64,000 bases of DNA, taken from positions 6,450,001 to 6,514,000 of the forward strand of contig NC_079889.1 in NCBI RefSeq assembly GCF_029227915.1. The letters are read 5' to 3'. The notes beneath the pieces are model-generated. The model was not told the DNA's origin. It did no database searches and worked only from the letters and a program-made list of their open reading frames with translations. How positions within the stretch are numbered: position 1 is the first letter of the stretch; every line of letters starts with the position of its first letter. This DNA comes from Hydractinia symbiolongicarpus. Taxonomy: Eukaryota > Cnidaria > Hydrozoa > Anthoathecata > Hydractiniidae. Position numbers and translations under genes: made by a program. This document shows positions 25,825 to 40,200 of the stretch, in pieces.

Positions 25825-28800
25825 GCCATGGCCTTACAACACTCTTAACTACGTGCACAGTCCTATAAAGGCCGTAATATGGCCTTTTGCAGTCTAATAA
25901 AGGCTTCACACGTAAATCACGTGGTTCCATCTGACTTCGCAGGTTACCATTGTACTATTTCTTCCAGTCTCAATGCACTACAACGTTCCAAGAGGTTTTC
26001 CTTAGCGCCATGGCCTTACAACACTCTTAACTACGTGCACAGTCCTATAGAGGCCGTAATATGGCCTTTTGCAGTCTAATAAAGGCTTCACACGTAAATC
26101 ACGTGGTTTCACCTGTCTGCTAAGGTTACCATTGGACTATTCCTTCCAGTCTCAATGCGCTACAACGTCCCAAGTCAATTTCATTAGCGCCGTCGACTTA
26201 GAACGCGCTTAACTACGTGCACAGTCCTATAAAGGCTGTAATATGGCCTTTTGCAGTCTAATAAAGGCCTCACACGTAGATCACGTGGTTCCATCTGCCT
26301 GCGCAGGTTACCATTGTACTATTTCTTCCAGTCTCAATGCGCTACAACGTCCCAAGTCATTTTCCTTAGCGCCATGGCCTTACAACACTCTTAACTGCGT
26401 GCACAGTCCTATAAAGGCCGTAATATGGCCTTTTGCAGTCTAATAAAGGCTTCACACGTAAATCACGTGGTTTCACCTGCCTGCGCAGGTTACCAATGTA
26501 CTATTCCTTCAAATGTCAATGCACTACAACGTTCCAAGAGGTTTTCCTTGGCGCCGTGGCCTTACAACACTCTTAACTACGTTCACAGTCCTATAAAGGC
26601 CGTAATATGGCCTTTTGCAGTCCAATAAATGCCGCAGACGTAAATCACGCGGTTTCATCTGCCTGCGCAGGTTACCATTGGACTAGTTGTTCCAGTTTCA
26701 ATGCTCTACAACGTCCCAAGTCATTTTCATTAGCGCTGTTGACTTAGAACGCGCTTAACTACGTGCACAGTCCTATAAAGGCTGTAATATGGCCTTCTGC
26801 AGTCTAATAGAGGGCTCACACGTAATTCAGGTGGTTCCATCTGCCTGCGCAGCTTATCATTGGACTATTCCTTCCAGTCTCAATGCGCTACAACGTTCCA
26901 AGTGGTTCTCCTTATCGCTGTGGCCTTAGAACACTCTTAACTACGTGCACAGTCCATTAAAGGCTGTAACATGGCCTTTTGCAGTCTAATAAAGGCTTCA
27001 CACGTAAATCACGTGGTTTCACCTGCCTGCGCAGGTTACCATTGGACTAGTTGTTTCAGTCTCAATGCGTTACAACGTCCCAAGTCATTTTCAATAGCGC
27101 TGTGGCCTTAGAACGTTCTTAACTATGTGCACAGTCCTATAAAGACTGTAATATGGCCTTTTGCAGTCTAATAAAGGCCTCACAATTAAATCACATGGTT
27201 TCACCTGCCTGCGCAGGTTACCGTTGGACTATTCCTTACAGTCTCAATGCACTACAACGTTCCAAGAGGTTTTTCTTGGCGCTGTGGCCTTAGAACGCGC
27301 CTAACTACGTGCACAGTCCTATAAAGGCTGTTATATGGCCTTCTGCAGTCTAATAGAGGCCTCACACGTAATTCAGGTGGTTCCATCTGCCTGCGCAGCT
27401 TACCATTAGACTATTCCTTCCAGTCTCAATGCGCTACAACGTTCCAAGTGGTTCTCCTTATCGCTGTGGCCTTAGAATACTCTTAACTACGTGCACAGTC
27501 CATTAAAGGCTGTAACATGGCCTTTTGCAGTCTAATAAAGGCTTCACACGTAAATCACGTGGTTTCACCTGCCTGCGCAGGTTACCATTGGACTAGTTGT
27601 TCCAGTCTCAATGCGTTACAACGTCCCAAGTCATTTTCCTTAGCGCCATGGCCTTACAACACTCTTAACTACGTGCACAGTCCTATAAAGGCCGTAATAT
27701 GGCCTTTTGCAGTCTAATAAAGGCTTCACACGTAAATCACGTGGTTCCATCTGACTTCGCAGGTTACCATTGTACTATTTCTTCCAGTCTCAATGCACTA
27801 CAACGTTCCAAGAGGTTTTCCTTAGCGCCATGGCCTTACAACACTCTTAACTACGTGCACAGTCCTATAGAGGCCGTAATATGGCCTTTTGCAGTCTAAT
27901 AAAGGCTTCACACGTAAATCACGTGGTTTCACCTGTCTGCTAAGGTTACCATTGGACTATTCCTTCCAGTCTCAATGCGCTACAACGTCCCAAGTCAATT
28001 TCATTAGCGCCGTCGACTTAGAACGCGCTTAACTACGTGCACAATCCTATAAAGGCTGTAATATGGCCTTTTGCAGTCTAATAAAGGCCTCACACGTAGA
28101 TCACGTGGTTCCATCTGCCTGCGCAGGTTACCATTGTACTATTTCTTCCAGTCTCAATGCGCTACAACGTCCCAAGTCATTTTCCTTAGCGCCATGGCCT
28201 TACAACACTCTTAACTGCGTGCACAGTCCTATAAAGGCCGTAATATGGCCTTTTGCAGTCTAATAAAGGCTTCACACGTAAATCACGTGGTTTCACCTGC
28301 CTGCGCAGGTTACCAATGTACTATTCCTTCAAATGTCAATGCACTACAACGTTCCAAGAGGTTTTCCTTGGCGCCGTGGCCTTACAACACTCTTAACTAC
28401 GTTCACAGTCCTATAAAGGCCGTAATATGGCCTTTTGCAGTCCAATAAATGCCGCAGACGTAAATCACGCGGTTTCATCTGCCTGCGCAGGTTACCATTG
28501 GACTAGTTGTTCCAGTTTCAATGCTCTACAACGTCCCAAGTCATTTTCATTAGCGCTGTTGACTTAGAACGCGCTTAACTACGTGCACAGTCCTATAAAG
28601 GCTGTAATATGGCCTTCTGCAGTCTAATAGAGGGCTCACACGTAATTCAGGTGGTTCCATCTGCCTGCGCAGCTTATCATTGGACTATTCCTTCCAGTCT
28701 CAATGCGCTACAACGTTCCAAGTGGTTCTCCTTATCGCTGTGGCCTTAGAACACTCTTAACTACGTGCACAGTCCATTAAAGGCTGTAACATGGCCTTTT

Positions 28801-29110
28801 GCAGTCTAATAAAGGCTTCACACGTAAATCACGTGGTTTCACCTGCCTGCGCAGGTTACCATTGGACTAGTTGTTTCAGTCTCAATGCGTTACAACGTCC
28901 CAAGTCATTTTCAATAGCGCTGTGGCCTTAGAACGTTCTTAACTATGTGCACAGTCCTATAAAGACTGTAATATGGCCTTTTGCAGTCTAATAAAGGCCT
29001 CACAATTAAATCACATGGTTTCACCTGCCTGCGCAGGTTACCGTTGGACTATTCCTTACAGTCTCAATGCACTACAACGTTCCAAGAGGTTTTTCTTGGC
29101 GCTGTGGCCT
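25471..29110 (+). repeat. 1,820 bp (10-mer) tandem pair, very recent
   Basis: 25471-27290 and 27291-29110 are repeated at offset 1,820. The junction is sharp: the first copy ends in GCGCTGTGGCCT and the second opens with the same TAGAACGCGCCTAAC that opens the first copy. The only mismatch I noticed is CACAGTCC/CACAATCC at ~26223/28043. Shared rare variants include TTATATGGCCTTCTGC, TAATAGAGG, CATTAGACTATTCC and TTCAATAGCG. Confidence 0.94.
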
Positions 29111-31824
29111 TACAACACTCTTAACTACGTGCACAGTCCTATAAAGGCCGTAATATGGCCTTTTGCAGTCTAATAAAGGCTTCACACGTAAATCACGTGG
29201 TTTCACCTGCCTGCGCAGCTTACCATTGGACTAGTCGTTCCAGTCTCAATGCGCTACAACTTCCCAAGTCATTTTCATTAGCGCCGTCGCCTTAGAACGC
29301 TCTTAACTACGTGCACAGTCCTATAAAGGCTGTAATATGGCCTTTTGCAGTCTAATAAAGGCCTGACACGTAAATCACGTAGTTCCATCTGCCTGCGCAG
29401 GTTACTATTGTACTATTCCTTCCAGTCTCAATGCACTACGACGTTCCAAGAGGTTTTCCTTAGCGCCATGGCCTCACAACACTCTTAACTACGTGCACAG
29501 TCCTATAAAGGCTGTAATATGGCCTTTTGCAGTCTAATAAAGGCTTCACAATTAAATCACGTGGTTTCACCTGCCTGCGCAGGTTACCATTGGACTATTC
29601 CTTTCAGTCTCAATGCACTACAACATTCCAAGAGGTTTTCCTTAGCGCTGTGGCCTGACAACACGCTTAACTACGTGCACAGTCCTATAAAGGCCGTAAT
29701 ATGGCCTTTTGCAGTCTAATAAAGGCCTCACACGTAAATCACGTGGTTTCACCTGCCTGTGCCGGTTACCATTGGACTAGTTGTTCCAGTCTCAATGCGC
29801 TATAACGTCCCAAGTCATTTTCATTAGCGCCATCGCCTTAGAACGCTCTTAACTACATGCACAGTCCTATAAAGGCTGTAATATGGCCTTTTGCAGTCTA
29901 ATAAAGGCCTCACACGTAAATCACGTGGTTTCACCTGCCTGCGCAGAATACCATTGTACTATTTCTTCCAGTCTCAATGCACTACAACGTTTCAAGAGGT
30001 TTTCCTTAGCGCCATGGCCTTACAACACTCTTAACTACGTGCACAGTCCTATAGAGGCCGTATTATGGCCTTTTGCAATCTAATAAAGGCTTCACACGTA
30101 AATCACGTGGTTTCACCTGTCTGCTAAGGTTACCATTGGACTATTCCTTCCAGTCTCAATGCGCTACAACGTCCCAAGTCATTTTCATTGGCGACGTCGC
30201 CTTAGAACGCTCTTAACTACGTGCACAGTCCTATAAAGGCTGTAATATGGCCTTTTGCAGTCTAATAAAGGCTTCACATTTATATCACGTGGTTTCACCT
30301 GCCTGCGCAGGTTACCATTGGACTATTTCTTTCAGTCTCAATGCACTACAACGTTCCAAGAGGTTTTTCTTAGCGCTGTGGCCTGACAACACTCTTAACT
30401 ACGTTCACAGTCCTATACAGGCTGTAATATGGCCTTTTGCTGTCTAATAAAGGCCTCACACGTAAATCACGTGGTTCCATCTGGCTGCAAAGGTTACCAT
30501 TGGACTATTCCTTCCAGTTTCTATGCGCTACAACGTTCCAAGTGGTTCTCTTTAGCGCTGTGGCCTTAGAACACTTTTAACTACGTGCACAGTGCATTAA
30601 AGGCTGTAATATGGCCTTTTGCAGTCTAATAAAGGCTTCACACGTAAATCACGTGGTTTCACCTGCCTGCGCAGAATACCATTGAACTAGTTGTTTCAGT
30701 CTCAATGCGCTACAACGTCCCAAGTCATTTTCATTAGCGCCATGGCCTTACAACACTCTTAACTACGTTCACAGTCCTATAAAGGCTGCAATATAGCATT
30801 TTGCAGTCTAATAAAGGCCTCACACGTAGATCACGTGGTTCTATCTGCCTGCGCAGGTTACCATTGGACTAGTTGTTCCAGTCTCAATGCGCTACAACGT
30901 CCCAAGTCATTTTCATTAGCGCCATCGCCTTAGAACGCTCTTAACTACGTGCACAGTCCTATAAAGGCTGTAATATGGCCTTTCGCAGTCTAATAAAGGC
31001 CTCACACGTAGGTCACGTGGTTCCATCTGCCTGCGCAGGTTACCATTGGACTAGTTGTTTCAATCTCAATGCGCTACAACGTCCCAAGTCATTTTCATTA
31101 GCGCCGTCGACTTAGAACGCGCTTAACTACGTGCACAGTCCTATAAAGGCTGTAATATGGCCTTTTGCAGTCTAATAAAGGCCTCACACGTAGATCACGT
31201 GGTTCCATCTGCCTGCGCAGGTTACCATTGTACTATTTCTTCCAGTCTCAATGCATTACAACGTTCCAAGAGGTTTTCCTTAGCGCCATGGTGTTACAAC
31301 ACTCTTAACTACGTGCACAGTCCTATAAAGGCCGAAATATGGCCTTTTGCAGTCTAATAAAGGCCTCACACGTAAATCACGTGGTTCCATCTGCCTGCAA
31401 AGGTTACCATTTGACTATTCCTTCAAATCTCAATGCACTACAACGTTCCAAGAGGTTTTCCTTGGCGCCGTGGCCTTACAACACTCTTAACTACGCGCAC
31501 AGTCCTATAAAGGCCGTAATATGGCCTTTTGCAGTCCAATAAAGGCCGCAGACGTAAATCACGTGGTTTCACCTGCCTGTGCAGGTTACCATTGGACTAT
31601 TCCTTCCAGTCTCAATGCGCTACAACGTCCCAAGCGGTTCTCCTTAGCGCTGTGGCCTTAGAACACTCTTAACTACGTGCACAGTCCATCAAAGGCTGCC
31701 TTTTGCAGTCTAATAAAGGCTTCACAAATAAATCACGTGGTTTCACCTGCCTGCGCAGAATACCGTTGGACTATTCCTTAGAGTCTCAATGCACTACAAC
31801 GTTCCAAGAGGTTTTCCTTGGCGC
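29105..31824 (+). repeat. 2.72 kb block, repeated at 34556-37275
   Basis: Fifteen monomers match the block at 34556-37275 at a constant offset of 5,451 bp. That offset is 30 monomers less the 8 bp and 1 bp deletions lying between the copies. Differences noticed include GTAGTTCC/GTGGTTCC (~29386/34837), GCATTACAAC/GCACTACAAC (~31252/36703), and GAGGTTTTCC/GAGATTTTCC (~31453/36904). Both copies contain the 8 bp-deleted monomer (31698 and 37149). Confidence 0.9.
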
Positions 31825-34555
31825 TGTGGCCTTACAACACTCTTAACTACGTGCACAGTCCTATAAAGGCCGTAATATGACCTTTTGCAGTCCAAAAAAG
31901 GCTTCACAATTAAATCACGTGGTTTCACATGCCTGCGCAGGTTACCATTGTACTATTCCTTCAAATGTCAATGCACTACAACGTTCCAAGAGGTTTTCCT
32001 TGGCGCCGTGGCCTTACAACACTCTTAACTACGTTCACAGTCCTATAAAGGCCGAAATATGGCCTTTTGCAGTCTAATAAAGGCCTCACACGTAAATCAC
32101 GTGGTTCCATCTGCCTGCGCAGGTTACCATTGTACTATTCCTTCAAATGTCAATGCACTACAACGTTCCAAGAGGTTTTCATTAGCGCCGTTGCTCTAGA
32201 ACACTCTTAACTACGTTCACAGTCCTATAAAGGCTGTAATATGGACTTTTGCAGTCTAATAAAGGCCTCACATCTAGATCACGTGGTTCCATCTGCCTGC
32301 GCACGCTACCATTGGACTAGTTGTTCCAATCTCAATGCACTACAACGTCCCAAGTCATTTTCATTAGCGCCGTCGACTTAGAACGCGCTTAACTACGTGC
32401 ACAGTCCTATAAAGGCCGTAATATGGCCTTTTGCAGTCCAATAAACACCGCAGACGTAAATCACGCGGTTTCATCTACCTGCGCAGGTTACCATTGGACT
32501 AGTTGTTCCAGTTTCAATGCTCTACAACGTCCCAAGTCATTTTCATTAGCGCCATGGCCTTACAACACTCTTAACTGCGTGCACAGTCCTATAAAGGCTG
32601 TAATATGGCCTTTTGCAGTCTAATAAAGGCTTCACACGTAATTCAGGTGGTTCCATCTGCCTGCGCAGGTTACCATTGGACTATTCCTTCCAGTCTCAAT
32701 GCGCTACAACGTTCCAAGTGGTTCTCCTTATCGCTGTGGCCTTAGAACGTTCTTAACTATGTGCACAGTCCTATAAAGACTGTAATATGGCCTTTTGCAG
32801 TCTAATAAAGGCCTCACACGTAGATCACGTGGTTCCATCTGCCTGCGCAGGTTACCATTGTACTATTTCTTCCAGTCACAATGGGCTACAACGTCCCAAG
32901 TCATTTTCCTTAGCGCCATGGCCTTACAACACTCTTAACTACGTGCACAGTCCTATAAAGGCCGTAATATGGCCTTTTGCAGTCTAATGAAGGCTTCACA
33001 CGTAAATCACGTGGTTTCACCTGCCTGCGCAGGTTACCATTGTACTATTCCTTCAAATGTCAATGCACTACAACGTTCCAAGAGGTTTTCCTTGGCGCCG
33101 TGGCCTTACAACACTCTTAACTACGTCACAGTCCTATAAATGCCGTAATATGGCCTTTTGCAGTCTAATAAAGGCTTCACACGTAAATCACGTGGTTCCA
33201 TCTGACTTCGCAGGTTACCATTGTACTATTTCTTCCAGTCTCAATGCACTACAACGTTCCAAGAGGTTTTCCTTAGCGCCATGGCCTTACAACACTCTTA
33301 ACTACGTGCACAGTCCTATAGAGGCCGTAATATGGCCTTTTGCAGTCTAATAAAGGCTTCACACGTAAATCACGTGGTTTCACCTGTCTGCTAAGGTTAC
33401 CATTGGACTATTCCTTCCAGTCTCAATGCGCTACAACGTCCCAAGTCAATTTCATTAGCGCCGTCGACTTAGAACGCGCTTAACTACGTGCACAGTCCTA
33501 TAAAGGCTGTAATATGGCCTTTTGCAGTCTAACAAAGGCCTCACACGTAGATCACGTGGTTCCATCTGCCTGCGCAGGTTACCATTGTACTATTTCTTCC
33601 AGTCTCAATGCGCTACAACGTCCCAAGTCATTTTCCTTAGCGCCATGGCCTTACAACACTCTTAACTGCGTGCACAGTCCTATAAAGGCCGTAATATGGC
33701 CTTTTGCAGTCTAATAGAGGGCTCACACGTAATTCAGGTGGTTCCATCTGCCTGCGCAGCTTATCATTGGACTATTCCTTCCAGTCTCAATGCGCTACAA
33801 CGTTCCAAGTGGTTCTCCTTATCGCTGTGGCCTTAGAACACTCTTAACTATGTGCACAGTCCTATAAAGACTGTAATATGGCCTTTTGCAGTCTAATAAA
33901 GGCCTCACAATTAAATCACATGGTTTCACCTGCCTGCGCAGGTTACCGTTGGACTATTCCTTACAGTCTCAATGCACTACAACGTTCCAAGAGGTTTTTC
34001 TTGGCGCTGTGGCCTTACAACACTCTTAACTACGTGCACAGTCCTATAAAGGCCGTAATATGGCCTTTTACAGTCCAATAAAGGCTGCAGACGTAAATCA
34101 CACGGTTTCAGCTGCCTGCGCAGGTTACCATTGGACTAGTCGTTTCAGTCTCAATGCGCTACAACTTCCCAAGTCATTTTCATTAGCGCCGTCGCCTTAG
34201 AACGCTCTTAACTACGTGCACAGTCCTATAAAGGCTGTAATATGGCCTTTTGCAGTCCAATAAAGGCCTCACAATTAAATCACGTGGTTTCACCTGCCTG
34301 CGCAGGTTACCGTTGGACTATTCCTTACAGTCTCAATGCACTACAACGTTCCAATAGGTTTTCCTTGGCGCTGTGGCTTTACAACACTCTTAACTACGTG
34401 CACAGTCCTATAAAGGCCGTAATATGGCCTTTTGCAGTCCAATAAAGGCCGCAGACGTAAATCACGTGGTTCCATCTGCCTGCAAAGGTTACCATTGGAC
34501 TAGTTGTTCCAGTCTCAATGCACTACAACGTTCCAAGAGGTTTTCCTTAGCGCCA

Positions 34556-37275
34556 TGGCCTTACAACACTCTTAACTACGTGCACAGTCCTATAAAGGCC
34601 GTAATATGGCCTTTTGCAGTCTAATAAAGGCTTCACACGTAAATCACGTGGTTTCACCTGCCTGCGCAGCTTACCATTGGACTAGTCGTTCCAGTCTCAA
34701 TGCGCTACAACTTCCCAAGTCATTTTCATTAGCGCCGTCGCCTTAGAACGCTCTTAACTACGTGCACAGTCCTATAAAGGCTGTAATATGGCCTTTTGCA
34801 GTCTAATAAAGGCCTGACACGTAAATCACGTGGTTCCATCTGCCTGCGCAGGTTACTATTGTACTATTCCTTCCAGTCTCAATGCACTACGACGTTCCAA
34901 GAGGTTTTCCTTAGCGCCATGGCCTTACAACACTCTTAACTACGTGCACAGTCCTATAAAGGCTGTAATATGGCCTTTTGCAGTCTAATAAAGGCTTCAC
35001 AATTAAATCACGTGGTTTCACCTGCCTGCGCAGGTTACCATTGGACTATTCCTTTCAGTCTCAATGCACTACAACATTCCAAGAGGTTTTCCTTAGCGCT
35101 GTGGCCTGACAACACGCTTAACTACGTGCACAGTCCTATAAAGGCCGTAATATGGCCTTTTGCAGTCTAATAAAGGCCTCACACGTAAATCACGTGGTTT
35201 CACCTGCCTGTGCCGGTTACCATTGGACTAGTTGTTCCAGTCTCAATGCGCTACAACGTCCCAAGTCATTTTCATTAGCGCCATCGCCTTAGAACGCTCT
35301 TAACTACATGCACAGTCCTATAAAGGCTGTAATATGGCCTTTTGCAGTCTAATAAAGGCCTCACACGTAAATCACGTGGTTTCACCTGCCTGCGCAGAAT
35401 ACCATTGTACTATTTCTTCCAGTCTCAATGCACTACAACGTTTCAAGAGGTTTTCCTTAGCGCCATGGCCTTACAACACTCTTAACTACGTGCACAGTCC
35501 TATAGAGGCCGTATTATGGCCTTTTGCAATCTAATAAAGGCTTCACACGTAAATCACGTGGTTTCACCTGTCTGCTAAGGTTACCATTGGACTATTCCTT
35601 CCAGTCTCAATGCGCTACAACGTCCCAAGTCATTTTCATTGGCGACGTCGCATTAGAACGCTCTTAACTACGTGCACAGTCCTATAAAGGCTGTAATATG
35701 GCCTTTTGCAGTCTAATAAAGGCTTCACATTTATATCACGTGGTTTCACCTGCCTGCGCAGGTTACCATTGGACTATTTCTTTCAGTCTCAATGCACTAC
35801 AACGTTCCAAGAGGTTTTTCTTAGCGCTGTGGCCTGACAACACTCTTAACTACGTTCACAGTCCTATACAGGCTGTAATATGGCCTTTTGCTGTCTATTA
35901 AAGGCCTCACACGTAAATCACGTGGTTCCATCTGGCTGCAAAGGTTACCATTGGACTATTCCTTCCAGTTTCTATGCGCTACAACGTTCCAAGTGGTTCT
36001 CTTTAGCGCTGTGGCCTTAGAACACTTTTAACTACGTGCACAGTGCATTAAAGGCTGTAATATGGCCTTTTGCAGTCTAATAAAGGCTTCACACGTAAAT
36101 CACGTGGTTTCACCTGCCTGCGCAGAATACCATTGAACTAGTTGTTTCAGTCTCAATGCGCTACAACGTCCCAAGTCATTTTCATTAGCGCCATGGCCTT
36201 ACAACACTCTTAACTACGTTCACAGTCCTATAAAGGCTGCAATATAGCATTTTGCAGTCTAATAAAGGCCTCACACGTAGATCACGTGGTTCTATCTGCC
36301 TGCGCAGGTTACCATTGGACTAGTTGTTCCAGTCTCAATGCGCTACAACGTCCCAAGTCATTTTCATTAGCGCCATCGCCTTAGAACGCTCTTAACTACG
36401 TGCACAGTCCTATAAAGGCTGTAATATGGCCTTTCGCAGCCTAATAAAGGCCTCACACGTAGGTCACGTGGTTCCATCTGCCTGCGCAGGTTACCATTGG
36501 ACTAGTTGTTTCAATCTCAATGCGCTACAACGTCCCAAGTCATTTTCATTAGCGCCGTCGACTTAGAACGCGCTTAACTACGTGCACAGTCCTATAAAGG
36601 CTGTAATATGGCCTTTTGCAGTCTAATAAAGGCCTCACACGTAGATCACGTGGTTCCATCTGCCTGCGCAGGTTACCATTGTACTATTTCTTCCAGTCTC
36701 AATGCACTACAACGTTCCAAGAGGTTTTCCTTAGCGCCATGGTGTTACAACACTCTTAACTACGTGCACAGTCCTATAAAGGCCGAAATATGGCCTTTTG
36801 CAGTCTAATAAAGGCCTCACACGTAAATCACGTGGTTCCATCTGCCTGCAAAGGTTACCATTTGACTATTCCTTCAAATCTCAATGCACTACAACGTTCC
36901 AAGAGATTTTCCTTGGCGCCGTGGCCTTACAACACTCTTAACTACGTGCACAGTCCTATAAAGGCCGTAATATGGCCTTTTGCAGTCCAATAAAGGCCGC
37001 AGACGTAAATCACGTGGTTTCACCTGCCTGTGCAGGTTACCATTGGACTATTCCTTCCAGTCTCAATGCGCTACAACGTCCCAAGCGGTTCTCCTTAGCG
37101 CTGTGGCCTTAGAACACTCTTAACTACGTGCACAGTCCATCAAAGGCTGCCTTTTGCAGTCTAATAAAGGCTTCACAAATAAATCACGTGGTTTCACCTG
37201 CCTGCGCAGAATACCGTTGGACTATTCCTTAGAGTCTCAATGCACTACAACGTTCCAAGAGGTTTTCCTTGGCGC
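34556..37275 (+). repeat. Second copy of the 2.72 kb block
   Basis: Corresponds to 29105-31824. The two copies are preceded by partly similar monomers, but this one has three additional monomers (34060, 34242 and 34424) between the CACATGGTTTC monomer and the block. Sequences close to this block recur at 42.6-44.5 kb and 46.6-48.5 kb, where the CACATTTATATC monomer (35698 here) is missing. Confidence 0.88.
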
Positions 37276-40200
37276 CGTGGCCTTACAACACTCTTAACTA
37301 CGTTCACAGTCCTATAAAGGCCGTAATATGGCCTTTTGCAGTCCAATAAAGACCGCAGACGTAAATCACGCGGTTTCATCTACCTGCGCAGGTTACCATT
37401 GGACTAGTTGTTCCAGTTTCAATGCTCTACAACGTCCCAAGTCATTTTCATTAGCGCTGTTGACTTAGAACGCGCCTAACTACGTGCACAGTCCTATAAA
37501 GGCTGTTATATGGCCTTCTGCAGTCTAATAGAGGCCTCACACGTAATTCAGGTGGTTCCATCTGCCTGCGCAGCTTACCATTGGACTATTCCTTCCAGTC
37601 TCAATGCGCTACAACGTTCCAAGTGGTTCTCCTTATCGCTGTGGCCTTAGAACACTCTTAACTACGTGCACAGTCCATTAAAGGCTGTAACATGGCCTTT
37701 TGCAGTCTAATAAAGGCTTCACACGTAAATCACGTGGTTTCACCTGCCTGCGCAGGTTACCATTGGACTAGTTGTTCCAGTCTCAATGCGTTACAACGTC
37801 CCAAGTCATTTTCATTAGCGCTGTGGCCTTAGAACGTTCTTAACTATGTGCACAGTCCTATAAAGACTGTAATATGGCCTTTTGCAGTCTAATAAAGGCC
37901 TCACACGTAGATCACGTGGTTCCATCTGCCTGCGCAGGTTACCATTGTACTATTTCTTCCAGTCACAATGGGCTACAACGTCCCAAGTCATTTTCCTTAG
38001 CGCCATGGCCTTACAACACTCTTAACTACGTGCACAGTCCTATAAAGGCCGTAATATGGCCTTTTGCAGTCTAATAAAGGCTTCACACGTAAATCACGTG
38101 GTTTCACCTGCCTGCGCAGGTTACCATTGTACTATTCCTTCAAATGTCAATGCACTACAACGTTCCAAGAGGTTTTCCTTGGCGCCGTGGCCTTACAACA
38201 CTCTTAACTACGTGCACAGTCCTATAGAGGCCGTAATATGGCCTTTTGCAGTCTAATAAAGGCTTCACACGTAAATCACGTGGTTTCACCTGTCTGCTAA
38301 GGTTACCATTGGACTATTCCTTCCAGTCTCAATGCGCTACAACGTCCCAAGTCAATTTCATTAGCGCCGTCGACTTAGAACGCGCTTAACTACGTGCACA
38401 GTCCTATAAAGGCTGTAATATGGCCTTTTGCAGTCTAATAAAGGCCTCACACGTAGATCACGTGGTTCCATCTGCCTGCGCAGGTTACCATTGTACTATT
38501 TCTTCCAGTCTCAATGCGCTACAACGTCCCAAGTCATTTTCCTTAGCGCCATGGCCTTACAACACTCTTAACTGCGTGCACAGTCCTATAAAGGCCGTAA
38601 TATGGCCTTTTGCAGTCTAATAAAGGCTTCACACGTGAATCACGTGGTTTCACCTGCCTGCGCAGGTTACCAATGTACTATTCCTTCAAATGTCAATGCA
38701 CTACAACGTTCCAAGAGGTTTTCCTTGGCGCAGTGGCCTTACAACACTCTTAACTACGTTCACAGTCCTATAAAGGCCGTAATATGGCCTTTTGCAGTCC
38801 AATAAAGGCCGCAGACGTAAATCACGTGGTTTCACCTGCCTGTGCAGGTTACCATTGGACTATTCCTTCCAGTCTCAATGCGCTACAACGTCCCAAGCGG
38901 TTCTCCTTAGCGCTGTGGCCTTAGAACACTCTTAACTACGTGCACAGTCCATCAAAGGCTGCCTTTTGCAGTCTAATAAAGGCTTCACAAATAAATCACG
39001 TGGTTTCACCTGCCTGCGCAGAATACCGTTGGACTATTCCTTAGAGTCTCAATGCACTACAACGTTCCAAGAGGTTTTCCTTGGCGCCGTGGCCTTACAA
39101 CACTCTTAACTACGTTCACAGTCCTATAAAGGCCGAAATATGGCCTTTTGCAGTCTAATAAAGGCCTCACACGTAAATCACGTGGTTCCATCTGCCTGCG
39201 CGGGTTACCATTGTACTATTCCTTCAAATGTCAATGCACTACAACGTTCCAAGAGGTTTTCCTTGGCGCCGTGGCCTTACAACACTCTTAACTACGTGCA
39301 CAGTCCTATAAAGGCCGTAATATGGACTTTTGCAGTCTAATAAAGGCCTCACACCTAGATCACGTGGTTCCATCTGCCTGCGCACGCTACCATTGGACTA
39401 GTTGTTCCAATCTCAATGCACTACAACGTCCCAAGTCATTTTCATTAGCGCCGTCGACTTAGAACGCGCTTAACTACGTGCACAGTCCTATAAAGGCTGT
39501 AATATGGCCTTTTGCAGTCTAATAAAGGCCTCACACGTAGATCACGTGGTTCCATCTGCCTGCGCAGGTTACCATTGTACTATTTCTTCCAGTCTCAATG
39601 CGCTACAACGTCCCAAGTCATTTTCCTTAGCGCCATGGCCTTACAACACTCTTAACTGCGTGCACAGTCCTATAAAGGCCGTAATATGGCCTTTTGCAGT
39701 CTAATAAAGGCTTCACACGTAAATCACGTGGTTTCACCTGCCTGCGCAGGTTACCAATGTACTATTCCTTCAAATGTCAATGCACTACAACGTTCCAAGA
39801 GGTTTTCCTTGGCGCCGTGGCCTTACAACACTCTTAACTACGTTCACAGTCCTATAAAGGCCGTAATATGGCCTTTTGCAGTCCAATAAAGACCGCAGAC
39901 GTAAATCACGCGGTTTCATCTACCTGCGCTGGTTACCATTGGACTAGTTGTTCCAGTTTCAATGCTCTACAACGTCCCAAGTCATTTTCATTAGCGCTGT
40001 TGACTTAGAACGCGCCTAACTACGTGCACAGTCCTATAAAGGCTGTTATATGGCCTTCTGCAGTCTAATAGAGGCCTCACACGTAATTCAGGTGGTTCCA
40101 TCTGCCTGCGCAGCTTACCATTGGACTATTCCTTCCAGTCTCAATGCGCTACAACGTTCCAAGTGGTTCTCCTTATCGCTGTGGCCTTAGAACACTCTTA

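Noticed and set aside
33057-33350. A longer, 97-codon open reading frame
   Set aside because: It arises only because the 1 bp deletion at 33126 (ACGTCACAG instead of ACGTGCACAG) joins two frames of adjacent monomers. The similar 77-codon frame at 11773-12006 has the same cause (deletion at 11842). Both are accidental.
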